The notes under the pieces were generated by a model that was given only the letters and a program-made list of their open reading frames with translations, was not told the origin of the DNA and ran no database searches. A DNA stretch of 64,000 nucleotides from positions 72,245,147-72,309,146 of the forward strand of contig NC_080694.1 of NCBI RefSeq assembly GCF_030445035.2, read 5' to 3'. This stretch comes from Dasypus novemcinctus. Taxonomy: Eukaryota > Chordata > Mammalia > Cingulata > Dasypodidae. The translations under genes were made by a program, and so were the position numbers. Below, in pieces: positions 33,766 to 46,692 of the stretch. The stretch's first letter is position 1; every line of letters starts with the position of its first letter.

Positions 33766-34510
33766 ATCCAATGAAAGAAGAACTAAAAGTATTCCTATTT
33801 TACCAAAAGAAAACTGAGGCTCAGAGGAAGTAAATAAATGAATCTTCTTAGTGGACTGAAATATTGCTTCCTGTGTCATATAATCACAGGCGCAAATTAT
33901 TCTTCAAGTCATTTTGATACTTTCCACATAATTCATTGATTTTAGGGTATTTTCCATGTGATCTATTACTTCCTATGGCTGTTTCTAGATTAGTGGTGCT
34001 CTGTTTGCTCCAGGACTTGACCTAAGTAATAGCAACAAAATAAACAACACCTTTCCTATGTAATTGACAGCCACGAGGTCACTTGTAGATTCAACAAGTA
34101 CAGAATTTCCTTTGATAAGAGTGATACTGTACATGGAAAGTAAAATTTTACCAGCTTTTGCTGAACTGAAATAAATTCATTTTTTTTCTCTAGTTATTAT
34201 GATAGAGTCTGAAAATTTTATATTGAATAAGTAAATGTTTGTTATTGAAGTAGTAATAAAATTAAGTGAAATGCCATGAGTAATTAATGGGCTTAAATTC
34301 TTATAAATGCTTCTTCATTTTTCATCTTTAAGTTTTAAAAACTCGTTTGGATAGGTTTCTGTATTAAATAAATTGAAAAAATCCACATGAGTTTCTGAAC
34401 ATGAAAACACACAATCAGAAGAATAGGAAGACAAACAAACCTAGCAGTAAGAGAATATATTTGCTATCTATCAGTAGGAGAGAATTTCTATCTAAATTCA
34501 TAGCATATCA
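33766..34510. other. OR unit 3 upstream flank, distal end of the duplication
   Basis: Right half of the MIR, then sequence paralogous to 19005-19650. Similarity between the units ends near here, which marks the far edge of the duplicated segment. Confidence 0.55.
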
Positions 34511-35635
34511 AATCAATTAAAAACTTGCAGCCCTGCTCTTGTGGTCAACCATGATCATGATGCAGAGTTCCAGGTGCTGTCTCCCCATATAATCTTTGAT
34601 GAACTAGCAAAACTGGCAGAGCCACATTCCCCAAAATTCTGAAAAACAGGTCAAGGGTTGCAGTAACTGGGTTAGCGCTAAATCCAGGAAACATAGCTTG
34701 GTAAATTGATGGTGAATCTCATGGTGTCCTTGCGAGTCCTTCCCACACCTCTCCAGTATGGTATGTAGTCTACCTATGTTCCCGCTGTGAGTTAATGGCC
34801 ATGTTCCAGAAACATCTATGCATATAATACGGTCCTTCTATATCAGTGACAATCTATCACATGGAAGCCTAAGTCACTGAATCTTGAGCTTGACCTCCCA
34901 GGTCTTGTCTTTTAGGCAGAGAAACGGGTTATAGGTATTTAAAGCAGTTTAAGTCAAAATGGCCTGGGGCAATGGATTACCTTCATTAAGTCAAAGGAGG
35001 GAGTGAAAATATATTTCATAGGGAATAGAGGGGGTCATTCCTGTAAATGGGGTATTCTAACGGTCACAAGCAAATACAAGCCCAGGAGAAAAATCAGTTA
35101 CCCAACTAACTCAGAAAAGATGAACAGGACACTCTACTTTGTATTTGCCTTGGGCAGATCTTATTGATAAGAGGGCCAAATTCTGAAGGAGACCACAAGC
35201 TAAAGCAGAGACCATTTGTAAAGACTGTGAAGGATGCTTTTGCTTCAGTTTGTTTGTTCCTGGAAGTCTAGGAAATGGAAGTTTTATCAATAGTTGGATA
35301 TAAAATTAGGTAACAGACAGATCAAGATGAAATTCCAAAGTTAATACTTTAAAATATTAAAATGTACAGTGTACAATAAAAGGTCCAAAAACAGACAAAG
35401 AATCAGGAAGTGATTGCCTAGCCAATGGAACAAGATAAAAATCCAGAAACTATCAAAAATGAAGTTTTGAATATACCAAAGATTTTTTAAAAAGATCCTC
35501 AATAAACTCAAGGAGGTAATAGAAAACACAGAGAAAGAACTAAAAGATATAAGGAAAACAATGAATAAATAATATATGCATCTCAATAAAGAGATAGATA
35601 CTTTAAAAAGGAACCAAACATAATTAATGAAATTG
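34511..35635 (+). repeat. L1 5' region and start of ORF1, decayed
   Basis: A-rich plus-strand sequence from about 35320 (AAAAACAGACAAAGAATCAG, GAAAACACAGAGAAAGAACT) resembles an L1 ORF1 coiled-coil region, preceded by what may be its 5' UTR. Broken by stops; no intact frame. Confidence 0.45.
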
Positions 35636-38600
35636 AAGCTTTAATCTTTCAACTTTGAGTACAATGCTAGTTATGGGTTTTAAATATATCCCCTTTTTAA
35701 TGTTTCAGAAGTGTCCTTCTATTCCTAGCTTTCAAAGTTTTTTTTTTTTTTTTTAATGAAGAAAGGATACTGGATTTTGTCAAATGCTTTTTCTGTGTCA
35801 ATCAAGATATTTATGTGTTTTTCCCCCCCTTTGGTTTGTTAATATGGTGTATTATATTAATTGATCTTCTTGTGTTGAATCACCCTTGCATCCTGGGATA
35901 AAACCCACATGATTGATATCTATAATTCTTCTAAAGTTCTGTTGGATTCAGTTTGAAAGTATTTTGTTGAAGATTTTTGCATCTATATTCATTAGCTAAA
36001 TTGATCTATAATTTTCTTTTCTTGTACTATTGTCATCTGAATTTGTTATTAGGGTGATGTTTGTTCCATACTATGAGTTAAGTATTGTTCCCACCTCTCC
36101 AATTTTTGGAAAGAATTTATGCAGAATTGATATTAATTACTCTTTGATGGATTGTAAGACTTCCCCTGTGAAGCCATCTGGTTTTGGGCTTTTCCATTTT
36201 GAGTGTGTTTTGATGACTGAGTCAACCTCTTTACTTATAAGTGGTCTGTTGAGCTCTTCTATTTCTTCTAGAGTCAGTGAAAGTTGTTCATGTGTTTCTA
36301 GGAATTTGTCCATTTCATCTAGATTACCTAGTTTGTTGGCGTACAGTTGTTCACAGTATCCTGTTATGATCTTATTTCTGTGGAGTCAGTAGTAATGTCT
36401 CCCTCTCATTTCTGATTTTACTTATTTGCATCTTCTCTCTCTTCTTTTGGTCACTCTAGCTAAGGGTTTGTCAATATTACTGATCTTCTCATAGAATCAA
36501 CTTTTCTTTTTGTTAATTCTCTCCATTGTTTTTACTTTTATTTATTTCTACTCTAGCCTTCCTTTCCTTCTGCTTCCTTTGAGATTAGCTTGCTCTTCTT
36601 TTTCTAATTCTTCCACATGCGCAGTTATTATTAGGTATTTGATTTTTGCTTTTTCTTTTTTAGCAATGTAAGCATTTAGGGCTATAAATTGACCTCTCAG
36701 CACTGCCTTCACTACATCCCACACATTTTAATATGTTGTTTTCTCATTTTCATTCATTTAGAGTTATTTACTCTTTCAATTTCTTCCTTTATCCACTGAT
36801 TGCTTAAGAGGGTTTTTTTTTTATCTTCCATATATTTGTGACATTTCCAGTTGCTTGCTTGTTATTGATTTTCATTATAGTTAGAAAGCATATTGTATAA
36901 TTTTAATTTTTAAAAAATCTTTTGAGATTGTTTTGTAATCCAACATGTATTCTGTCCTAGAGAATGATCTCTACACACTTGAGAAGAATGCATTACATGC
37001 TGTTTTGGTGTGCAATGTCTGTTTATGTCTTTTACGTTTAGTTTATTTATCAAATTATTCAAGCTCTCTGATTCCTAATTGATTCTCTGTCTAGATATTC
37101 CATCTGTTGATGAGAGTGGTGCATTGAAGTCTCCAATATTAGTGTAAACATATCTATTTTTCCCTTCAATTTTGCTAGTGTTTGTCTCACATATTTTGGG
37201 ACAAGGATGGTTAGGTGCATATATATTTATGATTATTTATTCTTGGTATATTGTCTCTTTTATTAACATATAGTGCCCTTCTTTGTCTCTTGTAACAGCT
37301 TTGCATTTGTCTGATATTTGTATAGCTACCCCAGCTCTTTTTTTGTTTACTATTTGCATGGAATATCTTTTTCCAAACTTTCACTTTATTTTTTTAAATT
37401 TTTATGTTTATTTAATTAATTAATTTTTTTAGGGGGTACCATGGATTGAACCCATGACCTCATACGTGCAAAGCAGGCACTTAACCTCTGAGTTATACCT
37501 GCTACTCCAACCTTTCATTTTCAACCTATTTGTGTCTTTGGTTTAAGGTGAGTCCCTTGTAAACAACACATTGTTGGATCATACTTTTTAAATTGATTCT
37601 TCCAATCTGTAGTTTTGATTGCAAAGTTTAATCCATTAACATTTAATATTATTATTGTAAAGGCAGTATTCAAACATTTCATTCTTTGGTTTAATATATC
37701 ATATCTTTATTTTTCTCTCTTCCTTTTTCCTTTTAATTACCCTTAATGATAATCTTCATTCCATCACTCTACTCCAATTCTCTCTATCCTGTCTTTTCCT
37801 TTCAGCCTGCAGTACTCCCTTCTGTATTTTTCTGTAGGTTAGGTCTCTTGTTGATGAACTCTCACTTTCTGTTTATCTGTGACTATTTTAAACTCTCCCT
37901 CATTTTTGAAGAATAGTTTTGCTGGATAAAGAATTCTTGAGTAGTTTTTTTTATTTTTTCTTTCAATACTTTTAATATATCATAACACTGCCTGCTTGCC
38001 TCCATGGTTTCTGATAAGAAATTGGCATTTAGTCTTATTATGGATGACTTGTATGTGTTGAATCAGTTTTTTCTTGCTGCTTTCTGAACTTTGCTTTCTT
38101 ATTTGGCATTTGACACTCCGATTAGTCTGTGTCCCAGGGTAGTAAATAAATTACTTAGAATTTATTCTGTGTGGAGTATATTGTGCTTTTTGGACATGTA
38201 TATTATGTCTTTCTCAAGAGTTGGGAAATTTTTGCCCATTACTTCCTTGAATTTTTTTGGCCCATTTCCCTTTTCTTCATCTGGAACATCCATGACACAT
38301 ATGATTGTGCACTTCATGCAGTCACTCAAATCCCTAAGACTGTACTCATTTTTCCCCATTCTTTTCTCTATCTTTTCTTCTGTCTGTAAGATTTTGTTTG
38401 TTCTGTCTTTTAGTTCACTGATTCTTTCTTCAGACAGTTCAAATCTGCTTTTGTATGCCTCTACTGTATATTAATCTCTTCTATAGTGCTTTTCATCCCC
38501 ATAATTTGTTATGTTTCTTTTTAAATTTCAAATACTTCATTACACTCACACTGTGTCTTAATATATTTTACTTCTTTAGAAATATTTTCCTTTATCTCCT

Positions 38601-39340
38601 TGAATTGCTTTATGAGATTTATTTGAAAATATTTGATTAGTTGTTCAAAATTCTGTGTCTCCTTTAAAGTTGTAATTTGTTACTTTGACTGGGTCCCATC
38701 TTCCTTTTTCATAGTATGGCTTGTAACTTTTGCTGATGTCCAGGCATTTGATTATCTTGATGCATTTACTCTGAAGGTCTGTTTCTGTTGCCTAGGGTTT
38801 TCTTGTTGGTTGTCTTTGCATTAAGGTTTTTCTTGATGTTTGGTTCAACTTATTCTAGATATTTAGAATAGCCTGTGTTTAACTGATCAGATTTACTTGG
38901 CTGTTCTTCATCTGATTCTTGATTCGGGTATGGAGTACAATTTTTAGGTTACATTATTTGTGCGGTTGTCCCACCTCTAGGAGAAATCTAACTTTCCTTT
39001 GTTCCTTCTCTGGTAATTTTGATCTGTTCTTTTAGTTTCTGTTCAAAGCCAGGTCACATTAATTGTTTAAATTATCTCTGACTTTCAGTGCCCATTGTTC
39101 ACTACACTTTACAATCCTGGGAACCTCCTGTCTTACAGCAGTTCTTAGTTCCTCCCCTCTTTTTTCTTTCTCTGAGGTTTTTCCACCACTGATTTCTTCC
39201 TGGTAGAGTATCCAGCTCTGGGGAGACAGGTGGAGTCATTCTAGAAACATAGGTCACTCCAAAAATGTTTGCTTCGCATTTAGGTGATCCAGACAACAGA
39301 AACTGGATTGAATGAGGGCACCCCTTGCCATCCTCAGTAT
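35636..39340 (-). mobile_element. L1 body (5' UTR, ORF1, endonuclease, part of RT), reverse orientation
   Basis: Read on the minus strand from the right: 5' UTR-like (about 39340-38800), ORF1 (about 38800-37750), ORF2 endonuclease (about 37700-36500), then the first part of the reverse transcriptase, ending near 35640. The RT part reads as ...GTGATTCAACACAAG... at about 35870-35890. Many stops and frameshifts: a dead copy. A SINE sits inside at 37384-37506. The right edge abuts plus-strand L1 sequence carrying the rest of ORF2, which suggests one inverted insertion. Confidence 0.7.
37384..37506 (-). mobile_element. tRNA-derived SINE (short type) inside the L1
   Basis: The minus strand starts GGAGTAGCAGGTATAACTCA, has the B box GGTTCAATCC and the CATGGTACCCCC motif, then a tail of AATTAATTAATT/AAATAAAC. 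Flanked by CCAAACTTTCA and CCAACCTTTCA (37373-37383, 37507-37517). Younger than the L1 that it splits. Confidence 0.8.
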
Positions 39341-40900
39341 CTTCTTTTTTCTCACAGATAAATGGAACAGAGAATTTTATTAAGAAAACACCCTGACCTA
39401 TAAGAAGTATTAAAGATATTTATGCAGTTTCAAAGGAATTTACAGTGGTAAGAGTCTTGGAACAGTGTTGCTTGCACACAAAAAACTAAAAAGCATTGCT
39501 AAAAGAAGACAAAGATGATCTAAATAAATAGAAGGACATTCTGTGTTCATGAATTGGAAGTCTAAATATCATCAAGCTGTAAATTCTATCCAAAATAAAT
39601 TACAGATTCAATGCATTCACAATAAAAATTCAAAAAGCCTATTTTTGGTAATGGAAAAGCAAATTATCAAATATATTTGGAAGGGTAAAGGGTCCCAAAT
39701 AGCCAAACACGTCTTGAAAGTGAAGAACAAAGTTGGAGGACTCACACTTCCTGAGTTTAAAGCATATTACAAAGCTACAGTGGTCAAAACAGCATGGCAC
39801 ATGGATAGTCCTATTGATCAATGGAATCAAATTGAGAATTCAGAAATAGACCCTCTCATCTATGGCTAACTGATTTTTGACAAGGATGTGAAGTCCACTT
39901 AGTTAGGAAAGTATAGGCTCTTCATTACATGGTCTTAGGAGAATTGAATATCCATATACAAAAATAAAAAAGAGGACCTCTATCTCACATCAACTGAAAA
40001 ATTAACTCAGAATGGAAACAATCTAATTATAAGAACTAGGATTTTAAAGCTTATAGAAAATAATGTGGGGAAGCATCTTCAGGATCTTGTGTTAAGAAAT
40101 GGTTTCTTTGACTTTATATCTGAAGCACGAGCAATGAAAGAAAAAATAGATAAATGAGACTTTATCAAAGTTAAAAAAAATGCCTTTATGTGTAAGTGGA
40201 CTTTGTCATGAAAGTGGAAAGGCAACCTACTCAGTGAGAGAAAATATTTGGAAACCACATATCCAGTAAGGTTTTATGCCATAATATCTAAGGAAATCTA
40301 CAATGCAATAATAAAAAGACAAATAATGCAATTACAAATGGGCAAAAAAGCTTCAGTAGACATTCCTCCAAAGAGTTGCTACAAATGGCCAAGAAAGCAC
40401 CTGAAAAGATGCTCAAAATCACTAGCTATTAGGGAAATGCAATTTAAAACTACAATGAAAAACTATTTCACATTGACTAAAATGGCGATTACTTACAAAA
40501 ACAACAACAACAACAGAAAATTGCAAGTATTGGAGAGACTATGGAGAAATAGGAAAACTCATTCTTTGCTGGTGGGAATATAAAATGGTGCAGCCATGTG
40601 AAAGACAGTTTGGCAGTTCCTCAGAATATATATTACCATACAACCCTGCAATCCTACTGCTAGTTACCAGAGTAGTTGAAAGCAGAGAGTTGAACATATA
40701 TTTGCACATAGACATTCATAGTGGCATTATTCAAAATTGCCAAAAAGGGAAACAAACCAAGTGTCAATTAACTAATGAATGGTTTCTGTGGTGGGATGGT
40801 GTATGGGAATCCTTTTTTAATGCATAAATTGCTCTGCAAATCCACACCTTTTCTAATAAAAAATTAGTTTGTATCTATGTTACAAAATAAAATTTAATAA
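39341..40900 (+). mobile_element. L1 ORF2 C-terminal part and 3' end
   Basis: Plus-strand L1. A 108-codon open stretch (39543-39869) translates as ORF2 sequence typical of the region after the RT core (KYIWKGKGSQIAKHVLK, VGGLTLPEFKAYYKATVVKT), followed by decayed C-terminal sequence (YNPAILLLVTRVVESR near 40640) and an A-rich end near 40900. It continues the ORF2 that the reverse-oriented L1 to its left lacks. Confidence 0.75.
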
Positions 40901-40959
40901 AAAAATAGGACTATAGAAAACAGAAAACCCTAATGTGAACAATGAATACATTAATTATA

Positions 40960-41390
40960 TCATTATAATTTAATATTCTGCATCTGTCCCTGCAATATCA
41001 TTGAGGACAAAGCCAAGTCCCGAAAATGCCCCCATACCACACCTCTTTTTAGCCTCTCCCTGCCCTCAGCAACTCCCATGGCCACTGTCTCCACATCAAT
41101 TATGTAATTTCTTCCATTGCTAGAGTCACATCCATTGCTAGAGTCTAATCCATATTTTATTCCTCCATCCTGAGGACCCTGGGATGGCGATCTCCACTTC
41201 ACCTCTAAATTGAGAGAGGTCTTAGATCCCACATGGCTGATGGATGAAATTCTCCTGCTTGAAGCTGTAGACTTTCTTGGTTTCCTGGTGTGGTGGTTGA
41301 CCATCATCACCTCCAAGTTTGCTGACCTGGGTAAGTTAAACTAGAGAGTAGGTATGACAATGCTGCTGATAGTCAGGGTCCAACTGGCAC
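40960..41390 (-). repeat. L1-type 3'-end fragment, minus strand
   Basis: Reverse-oriented relative of the 4.3-kb insert family (CCTGCAATATCATTGAGGAC, CCTCCATCCTGAGGACCC blocks). More diverged than its right-hand neighbour. Ends at the long T run where the next copy begins. Confidence 0.6.
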
Positions 41391-43290
41391 ATCTTTTTTT
41401 TTTTTTTTTTTTTTGGTCTCTTAGTAATTTTTTCTTATTTTTTGCCTCCTTTCATTTTTCCCTTTCCTTTTTTTCTTTTTCTTTTTTTTTAAGTCTGTTT
41501 CTTTTATTTTCTTTTTTTCATTTTTTAATTCATTTTTTAAAAAATATTACATTCAGAAAATATGAGGTCCCCAATCACCCCCTACCCCTCCACCTCACCA
41601 CTCCCCCTAAAGCAACACTCTCCCCCATCATCATGGCACATCCATTGCATTTGGTGAATACATCTCTGAGCATCGCTGCACCTCATGGTCAATGGTCCAC
41701 ATCATAGCCCACACTCTCTCACCTTCCATCCAGTGGGCCATGGGGGGATCTACAATGTCTGGTAATTGTCCCTGCAGCACCACCCAGGATAACTCTAAGT
41801 CCCGAAAATGCCTCCACATCTCCTCTCTTCCTCCCATTCCCCGCACCCAGCAGCCACCATGGCCACTTTTTCCACACCAATGCCACATTTTCTTTGATTA
41901 CTAACCACCATAGTTCATGAATAGAATATCAGTAAGTCCACTCTAATCCTAACTCTATTCCTCCATCCTGTGGACCTTGGATTGGTTGTGTCCATTCCAC
42001 ATCTATGTCAAAAGGGGGCTTAGATTCCACATGGATGGTGGATGTAATCCTCCTGCTTTCAGTTTTAGGCACTCTTGGTTCCATGGTGTGATGGTTGACA
42101 TTCTTCAACTCCATGTTAGCTGAGTGGAGTAAGTCCAATAAACCAGAGTGTTGGAGCTGAAGTCTGTTGAGGCTCAGGGCCTGTCTATCATATGGTCAGT
42201 CCAGAGATTCAGATCCTCTAGATATAACTTATACCCCAGCACCAACTACAATTCTGGTAAAGTAACAGGAAAGGCTTGTGAAAAGAGATCCCATCTAAGT
42301 CCAGCTCCATCATGCAGAAACACCAACTCCAAAGAAGGGCCAGATGACATGGCAATGAACTCCAGCTGCCATGACCATAAAACCTGTGGGTCTCTGTAGC
42401 CCTCAGAAGAACCAATACCTGGGGTTGTATCTACTTTATCTGTCTCTGAGACTCTGCTCAGGTGTGCATAAGGTCAACCCCTCTGATAACTTCCAGACTC
42501 TTTTTTAGAGACTCATATCCATATAAAGTCATTTGTCTTTTCCATTTCCCCCTTGATTTAGGTCAAAAAGCATTTTTATCTCCTGTTATTATATATAGAC
42601 AGGGATATTCTGCTGGTCCTCGTTGAACCTTTAATTCAAGGTCATTTTCTAGTTGCATCATCAGCTGGTACTTGGTAGTGATCCCTCGGTGCCAGGGAGA
42701 CTCATTCACGGGAGTCATGTCGCATGCTGGGGGGGAAGGCAGTGCATTTACAAGCTGAGTTTGGCTTTGAGACTGGCCACATTTAAGCAACACGAAGGCT
42801 TTCAGAAGGGAACTCTTAGGCACACTGCTGCTCTAGGTCTTGTTCTTATTTCAGGTGCACAGGCTCACAGGCACAGTCATTAGTATCAGGGGCTCACTGT
42901 TGCACCCTCATTCCTTCCTGGTCCTTGCTGTTGCACCCAGGGGACTGCCGCTGTTCCCCTAGGGGCTGCGACAGAGTCCCCCTGGCCAGGAACCCAGCAC
43001 CTCCCCCCAGCTGTTGTTCTTAATTGTTTCCACTATGAATATATCCAAACATTTCCATGCACCCCAGACACATGCCCTGTACAACTCCCTGTCAACCATA
43101 TGTCCCCTGTCAATAACATTCCACACCAATATTCCTCTGCTGCCATTGTTGAACTACTCTGTGATCAAAAACTTCCTGAAAAGTGAAGCTCAATATAATG
43201 CCAGGTTCCCTTAATAGTAAAATGGAATATAGCGATGAGTTTAAAGGTTATATATAGAATACATATTAATTTGGAGAAATTCTGCATCCT
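41391..43290 (-). mobile_element. L1-type 3'-end insert, longest copy, minus strand
   Basis: The left end is a T20-plus run and a polypyrimidine tract (41391-41545), then ATGAGGTCCCC and the whole family sequence in reverse through to CCAGCTGTTGTTCTTAATTG (43009-43028). It is clearly alignable with 4252-5702 along its full length and extends past that copy's 5' end towards about 43290. No protein frame. No clear target duplication found. Confidence 0.65.
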
Positions 43291-43600
43291 ATCTTTTTCT
43301 TTTCTTTTTTTCTAATTAGTAAGCTTATCTTCACAAGATTTTTAGATCACAGTAATTCATATATACAAAATACAGTACACCCACATATTCAATATAAAAC
43401 CTTTTCCCTTCCACATCAATAATCTTTTAACATATTCACACCATATTTACTGAAACTGATGTACAGATATTGAGACAATAGCTTTCCTTGAATTGATTGT
43501 AATATAGAGGCATCCCCAGCAGGCTGCTTCAGGGGTTTAGAGGGTGCGAGGTGTCTGGAAGCTGATTTGGTGAGACAGAGATGGAGGAGTTTTTTACTAG
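43291..43600 (-). repeat. Another L1 3'-end-like fragment
   Basis: T-rich left end, then sequence resembling an L1M-type 3' UTR in reverse (ATACAAAATACAGTACACCC). Short and diverged. The stretch 43480-43600 is not recognised. Confidence 0.35.
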
Positions 43601-44116
43601 ATGTGGAATTTTGGGTTTCCTTTTTTTCTTGTTCTTGTTCTGATGTACTGAAGAATGAGATAACTGGATTTCCTGAGTACTACAACATGATACATAGAAT
43701 GTTCAATACTCAACAAAAATAATTCCAAAACATAAAAGGTGACAAGAAAGTATGACCCAGTCACAGGAAAAAAAACTCAATGGAAATTATTCTAGAAGAA
43801 ACTCAGTCTCTGGAATAACTAATCAAAGATGTTAGGTTAGCTCACTAAATGGGATCAACTAAGTAAAGGAAAACATGGACAAAAAATTAAATGAAATCCA
43901 TTACGAACAAAATAAGAATTTGAAAAATGAGGTAGACATGATAAAGAAGAATGAAATGGAAATCCTGGTAAAAAATATAACTGAATGAAAAAATGCAATG
44001 AAGGGGTTCAATGGCAGATTGGAGGAGGCAGAAGAAAGGATTAGTAAACTTGAAAATAAGACATTAATATTGCCCAAAGAATGAAATGATCAGAGTCTGA
44101 AGAACCTGTGGGATGC

Positions 44117-44680
44117 TGTTCTAGTTTGCTAAAAGTTGCTGGGAGTGATATACAAGAAACAGTTTGCCTTTCATAATGGGAATTTGTTAGGTTAAAAACT
44201 TAGAGTTAGGAGACTGTGGAAATGTCCAGATCAAGGCATCATCAGAGATTCTGCCTCTCTGAAGGTTGGCTGTTTACAATCTTGGACTCAATGGTAAGAC
44301 ACAATGGTAGCTCTTTTGTCCATGTCTTATTGCTTCAGCTTCTTGCTCTCCAAGCTTAGCTCTGGGTGATCCTGTGTATAATTTTTCTCTTCTCTTCTCC
44401 AGGCTCATTGCTTTAGCTTCTTGCTCTCTTGCTGTCTCAGGGGCCTCTTTTTCTACCTACTGCTTTTTTCTATGTGCCTCTAGGCTTTTGTTCCTCTGTT
44501 TATAAGGGACACCAGCAGGAGGACCCAGGATCTAGTCTGGGTCAGGCATCACTAAGGCAATCCAATCAAAGGCCCCCCAATGGAATCCAATCCAATTAGA
44601 GGGCCACATGCCTACAAGAATAGATTAGCACTAAGAACATGATCTTTTCTGGGATCTGCCAAATCCTTCAAATGGTCATA
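44117..44680. mobile_element. LTR-like insert of unknown class
   Basis: Fossil insert of 564 bp beginning TGTTCTAGTTTGCT, flanked by GATGC (44112-44116) and GATAC (44681-44685), which fits a 5-bp target duplication. L1 ORF1 sequence resumes directly after it. The start and size fit a solo LTR; the right end is not a standard CA, and I cannot name the family. No internal genes. Confidence 0.45.
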
Positions 44681-45165
44681 GATACCACCAAGCATACCAA
44701 TACATGCAATGTAGGATTCTCAGAAGTGGAAGAGATAGATCAAGAGCCAGAAAAATATTTGAAGAAACAATCAGCCAAAATGTCACAATTCTGATGAACA
44801 TTACAAGTATTCAAATCCAAGTTGTTCAATGCATGCCAAGCAAGATGAATCCAAAGAGATTTACACAGAGACACATTATAGTCAAACTGTTGAATGCCAA
44901 GAACAAAGATAGACAGTAAACACAGCAAGAAAGAAGAGACATCACAAATAAGGGATCCTTAACCAAATGAACATCCAATTTCTCCATAAAAATAATGGAG
45001 GCCAGAGGCAGTGGGAGAACACCTATAAAGTGCTTAAAGAAAAAAAATAAGAATAACATCTCTGACAAAACTGTCCTTCAAAAATGAGGGAGAAATTGAA
45101 ATGTTTCCAGATAATCAAGGGAATCCATTGCTGCTAGATCTGCCGTAGAAGAAATACTAAATGTG

Positions 45166-45712
45166 TGTCGCAGTGTGGGCTCGCCCGGAGGGCCCCTGCA
45201 GGGGCGGTGTGGGCTCGGGCGGAGGCCTGCAACACACGGAGGGGCCTTCCGAGAAGGCGCTCCGGGGCCGGCAAGGTGCAGAGGACGCACGGTAGGAAGA
45301 AGACTACTGAGGAGACCAGGATCTGTGAGCAAGTCTGATTTATTCAGGAAGTACAGCAGTTAATATAGGGTGAAGACGGGGGAGGGGCAGGGGGCGTGGC
45401 CGGGGGCGGGCAGACGGCTGATAGGTTCGTGCAGGGGTGCATCACTGGTTGCAGGGAGAAGACGGGGTAGCCAGGGTTCTCGGCGGCAGTGAGGCGGGGC
45501 TGTCATGGCGTGGTGGTGGCCCTCGGGGGAGAGGCGGGGTTAGGCCACCGAGGGGGAAGCGGGTGCAGCTGGGCAGAGGGGCGGGCAGTACGCCCGAACC
45601 CCAAGCGGAGGGCCTTAACGCCCGTTCCCACCACCCGGGTCCGACTCGCACTGGCGCCTGGAGACGAGCCGACCCTTGCTGTCGCCGCACTCCCACACGG
45701 TGCCACCCTACA
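45166..45712 (-). mobile_element. CpG-rich solo LTR, young-looking (ERV, class uncertain)
   Basis: LTR of 547 bp with standard TG...CA ends and an exact 6-bp target duplication AATGTG (45160-45165 and 45713-45718). Reverse orientation: the minus strand has a polyadenylation-type AATAAATC (near 45340) after a TATA-like stretch near 45365. It is very GC-rich with many CpG sites, unlike everything around it, which suggests a fairly recent insertion. A 6-bp duplication is common in betaretrovirus-like elements, but the class is not settled. No internal region present. Confidence 0.82.
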
Positions 45713-46284
45713 AATGTGTCCTTTGGGTTGAAAGGAAAAGATATTAGACAGTAATATGATGATGTATGAAGAAATATAGTCTTCAGGGCTGATGTCTATA
45801 TGGGTAAATGTAAGTGTCAGGATTATTACATTTTTCATTAAACAAGCATAAACTTTTGTTACTGGGCACAAAATACATAAGGTGTTATTTGTGACAAGAA
45901 CAACATAAAAGGAAAAGATTGAGGAATATAGGAAGAGAATATGTGTGTAAGCTATTGAAGTCAAGTTGGTATTAACAACTAAAGTGTAATAGATTTAAAA
46001 TATTAAATGTATTCTGCATGATAATCATAAAGAAAATACATGAAAAAGTTATACAAAGGAAAATGAAAAGTGATTCAAAATGGCTTATTGTTAAAGATAA
46101 TCTAAACAAAAAGGAAGACAGAAAAGTGTATAAAACAAAGTGACAGAAAATGTATAAAACAAAAAACAATTATCAAAATGGTAGAAGTATGTCTTGCCTT
46201 GTTAGTAATTGCCTTAAATATTCATAGATTAAACTCTCAATAAAAAGGCAGAGATTGGAAGAACGGATTAAAAAACCTGACTCA

Positions 46285-46692
46285 GGGGAAGTAGACTTGG
46301 CCCAACAGAGAGGGTATCCACTTACCACATGGGAGGTCTGCAGTTCAAACCCTGGGTCTCCTTGACCTGTGTGGAGCTGGCTCATGTGCAGTGCTGATGT
46401 TGTTCAAGGACTGCCATGCCATGCAAGGGTGTGCTTTGCATAGGGGAGCCCCATGCACAAAGAGTGTACCCTGTAAGGAGAGCTTCCCAGCATGAAAGAA
46501 AGCTCAGCCTGCCCAGGAGTGGCAGCTGTACACACAGAAAAGCTGATGTAGCAAGATGATACAACAAGAATAGACACAGATTCCTGGTGTCATTGACAAC
46601 AATACAACAATGGAAGCAGACCCAGTAGAACATGCAGCAAATAGACACAGAGAACAGACAACTAGGGCAGGGGGAAGGGAAAGGGAGAGGAA
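46285..46692 (+). mobile_element. DAS-type SINE inside the L1
   Basis: A-box TTGGCCCAACAGAG region, B box GTTCAAACCC, body and purine-rich tail. Exact 15-bp target duplication AAAAAACCTGACTCA at 46270-46284 and 46693-46707. Confidence 0.88.

Noticed and set aside
39543-39869. 108-codon open frame as a functional gene
   Set aside because: Recognisable L1 ORF2 C-terminal fragment in a dead element.
45437-45964. GC-rich open frames near 45.5 kb as a gene or CpG-island promoter
   Set aside because: The GC-rich block has LTR ends and a 6-bp target duplication; frames on both strands are composition artefacts.
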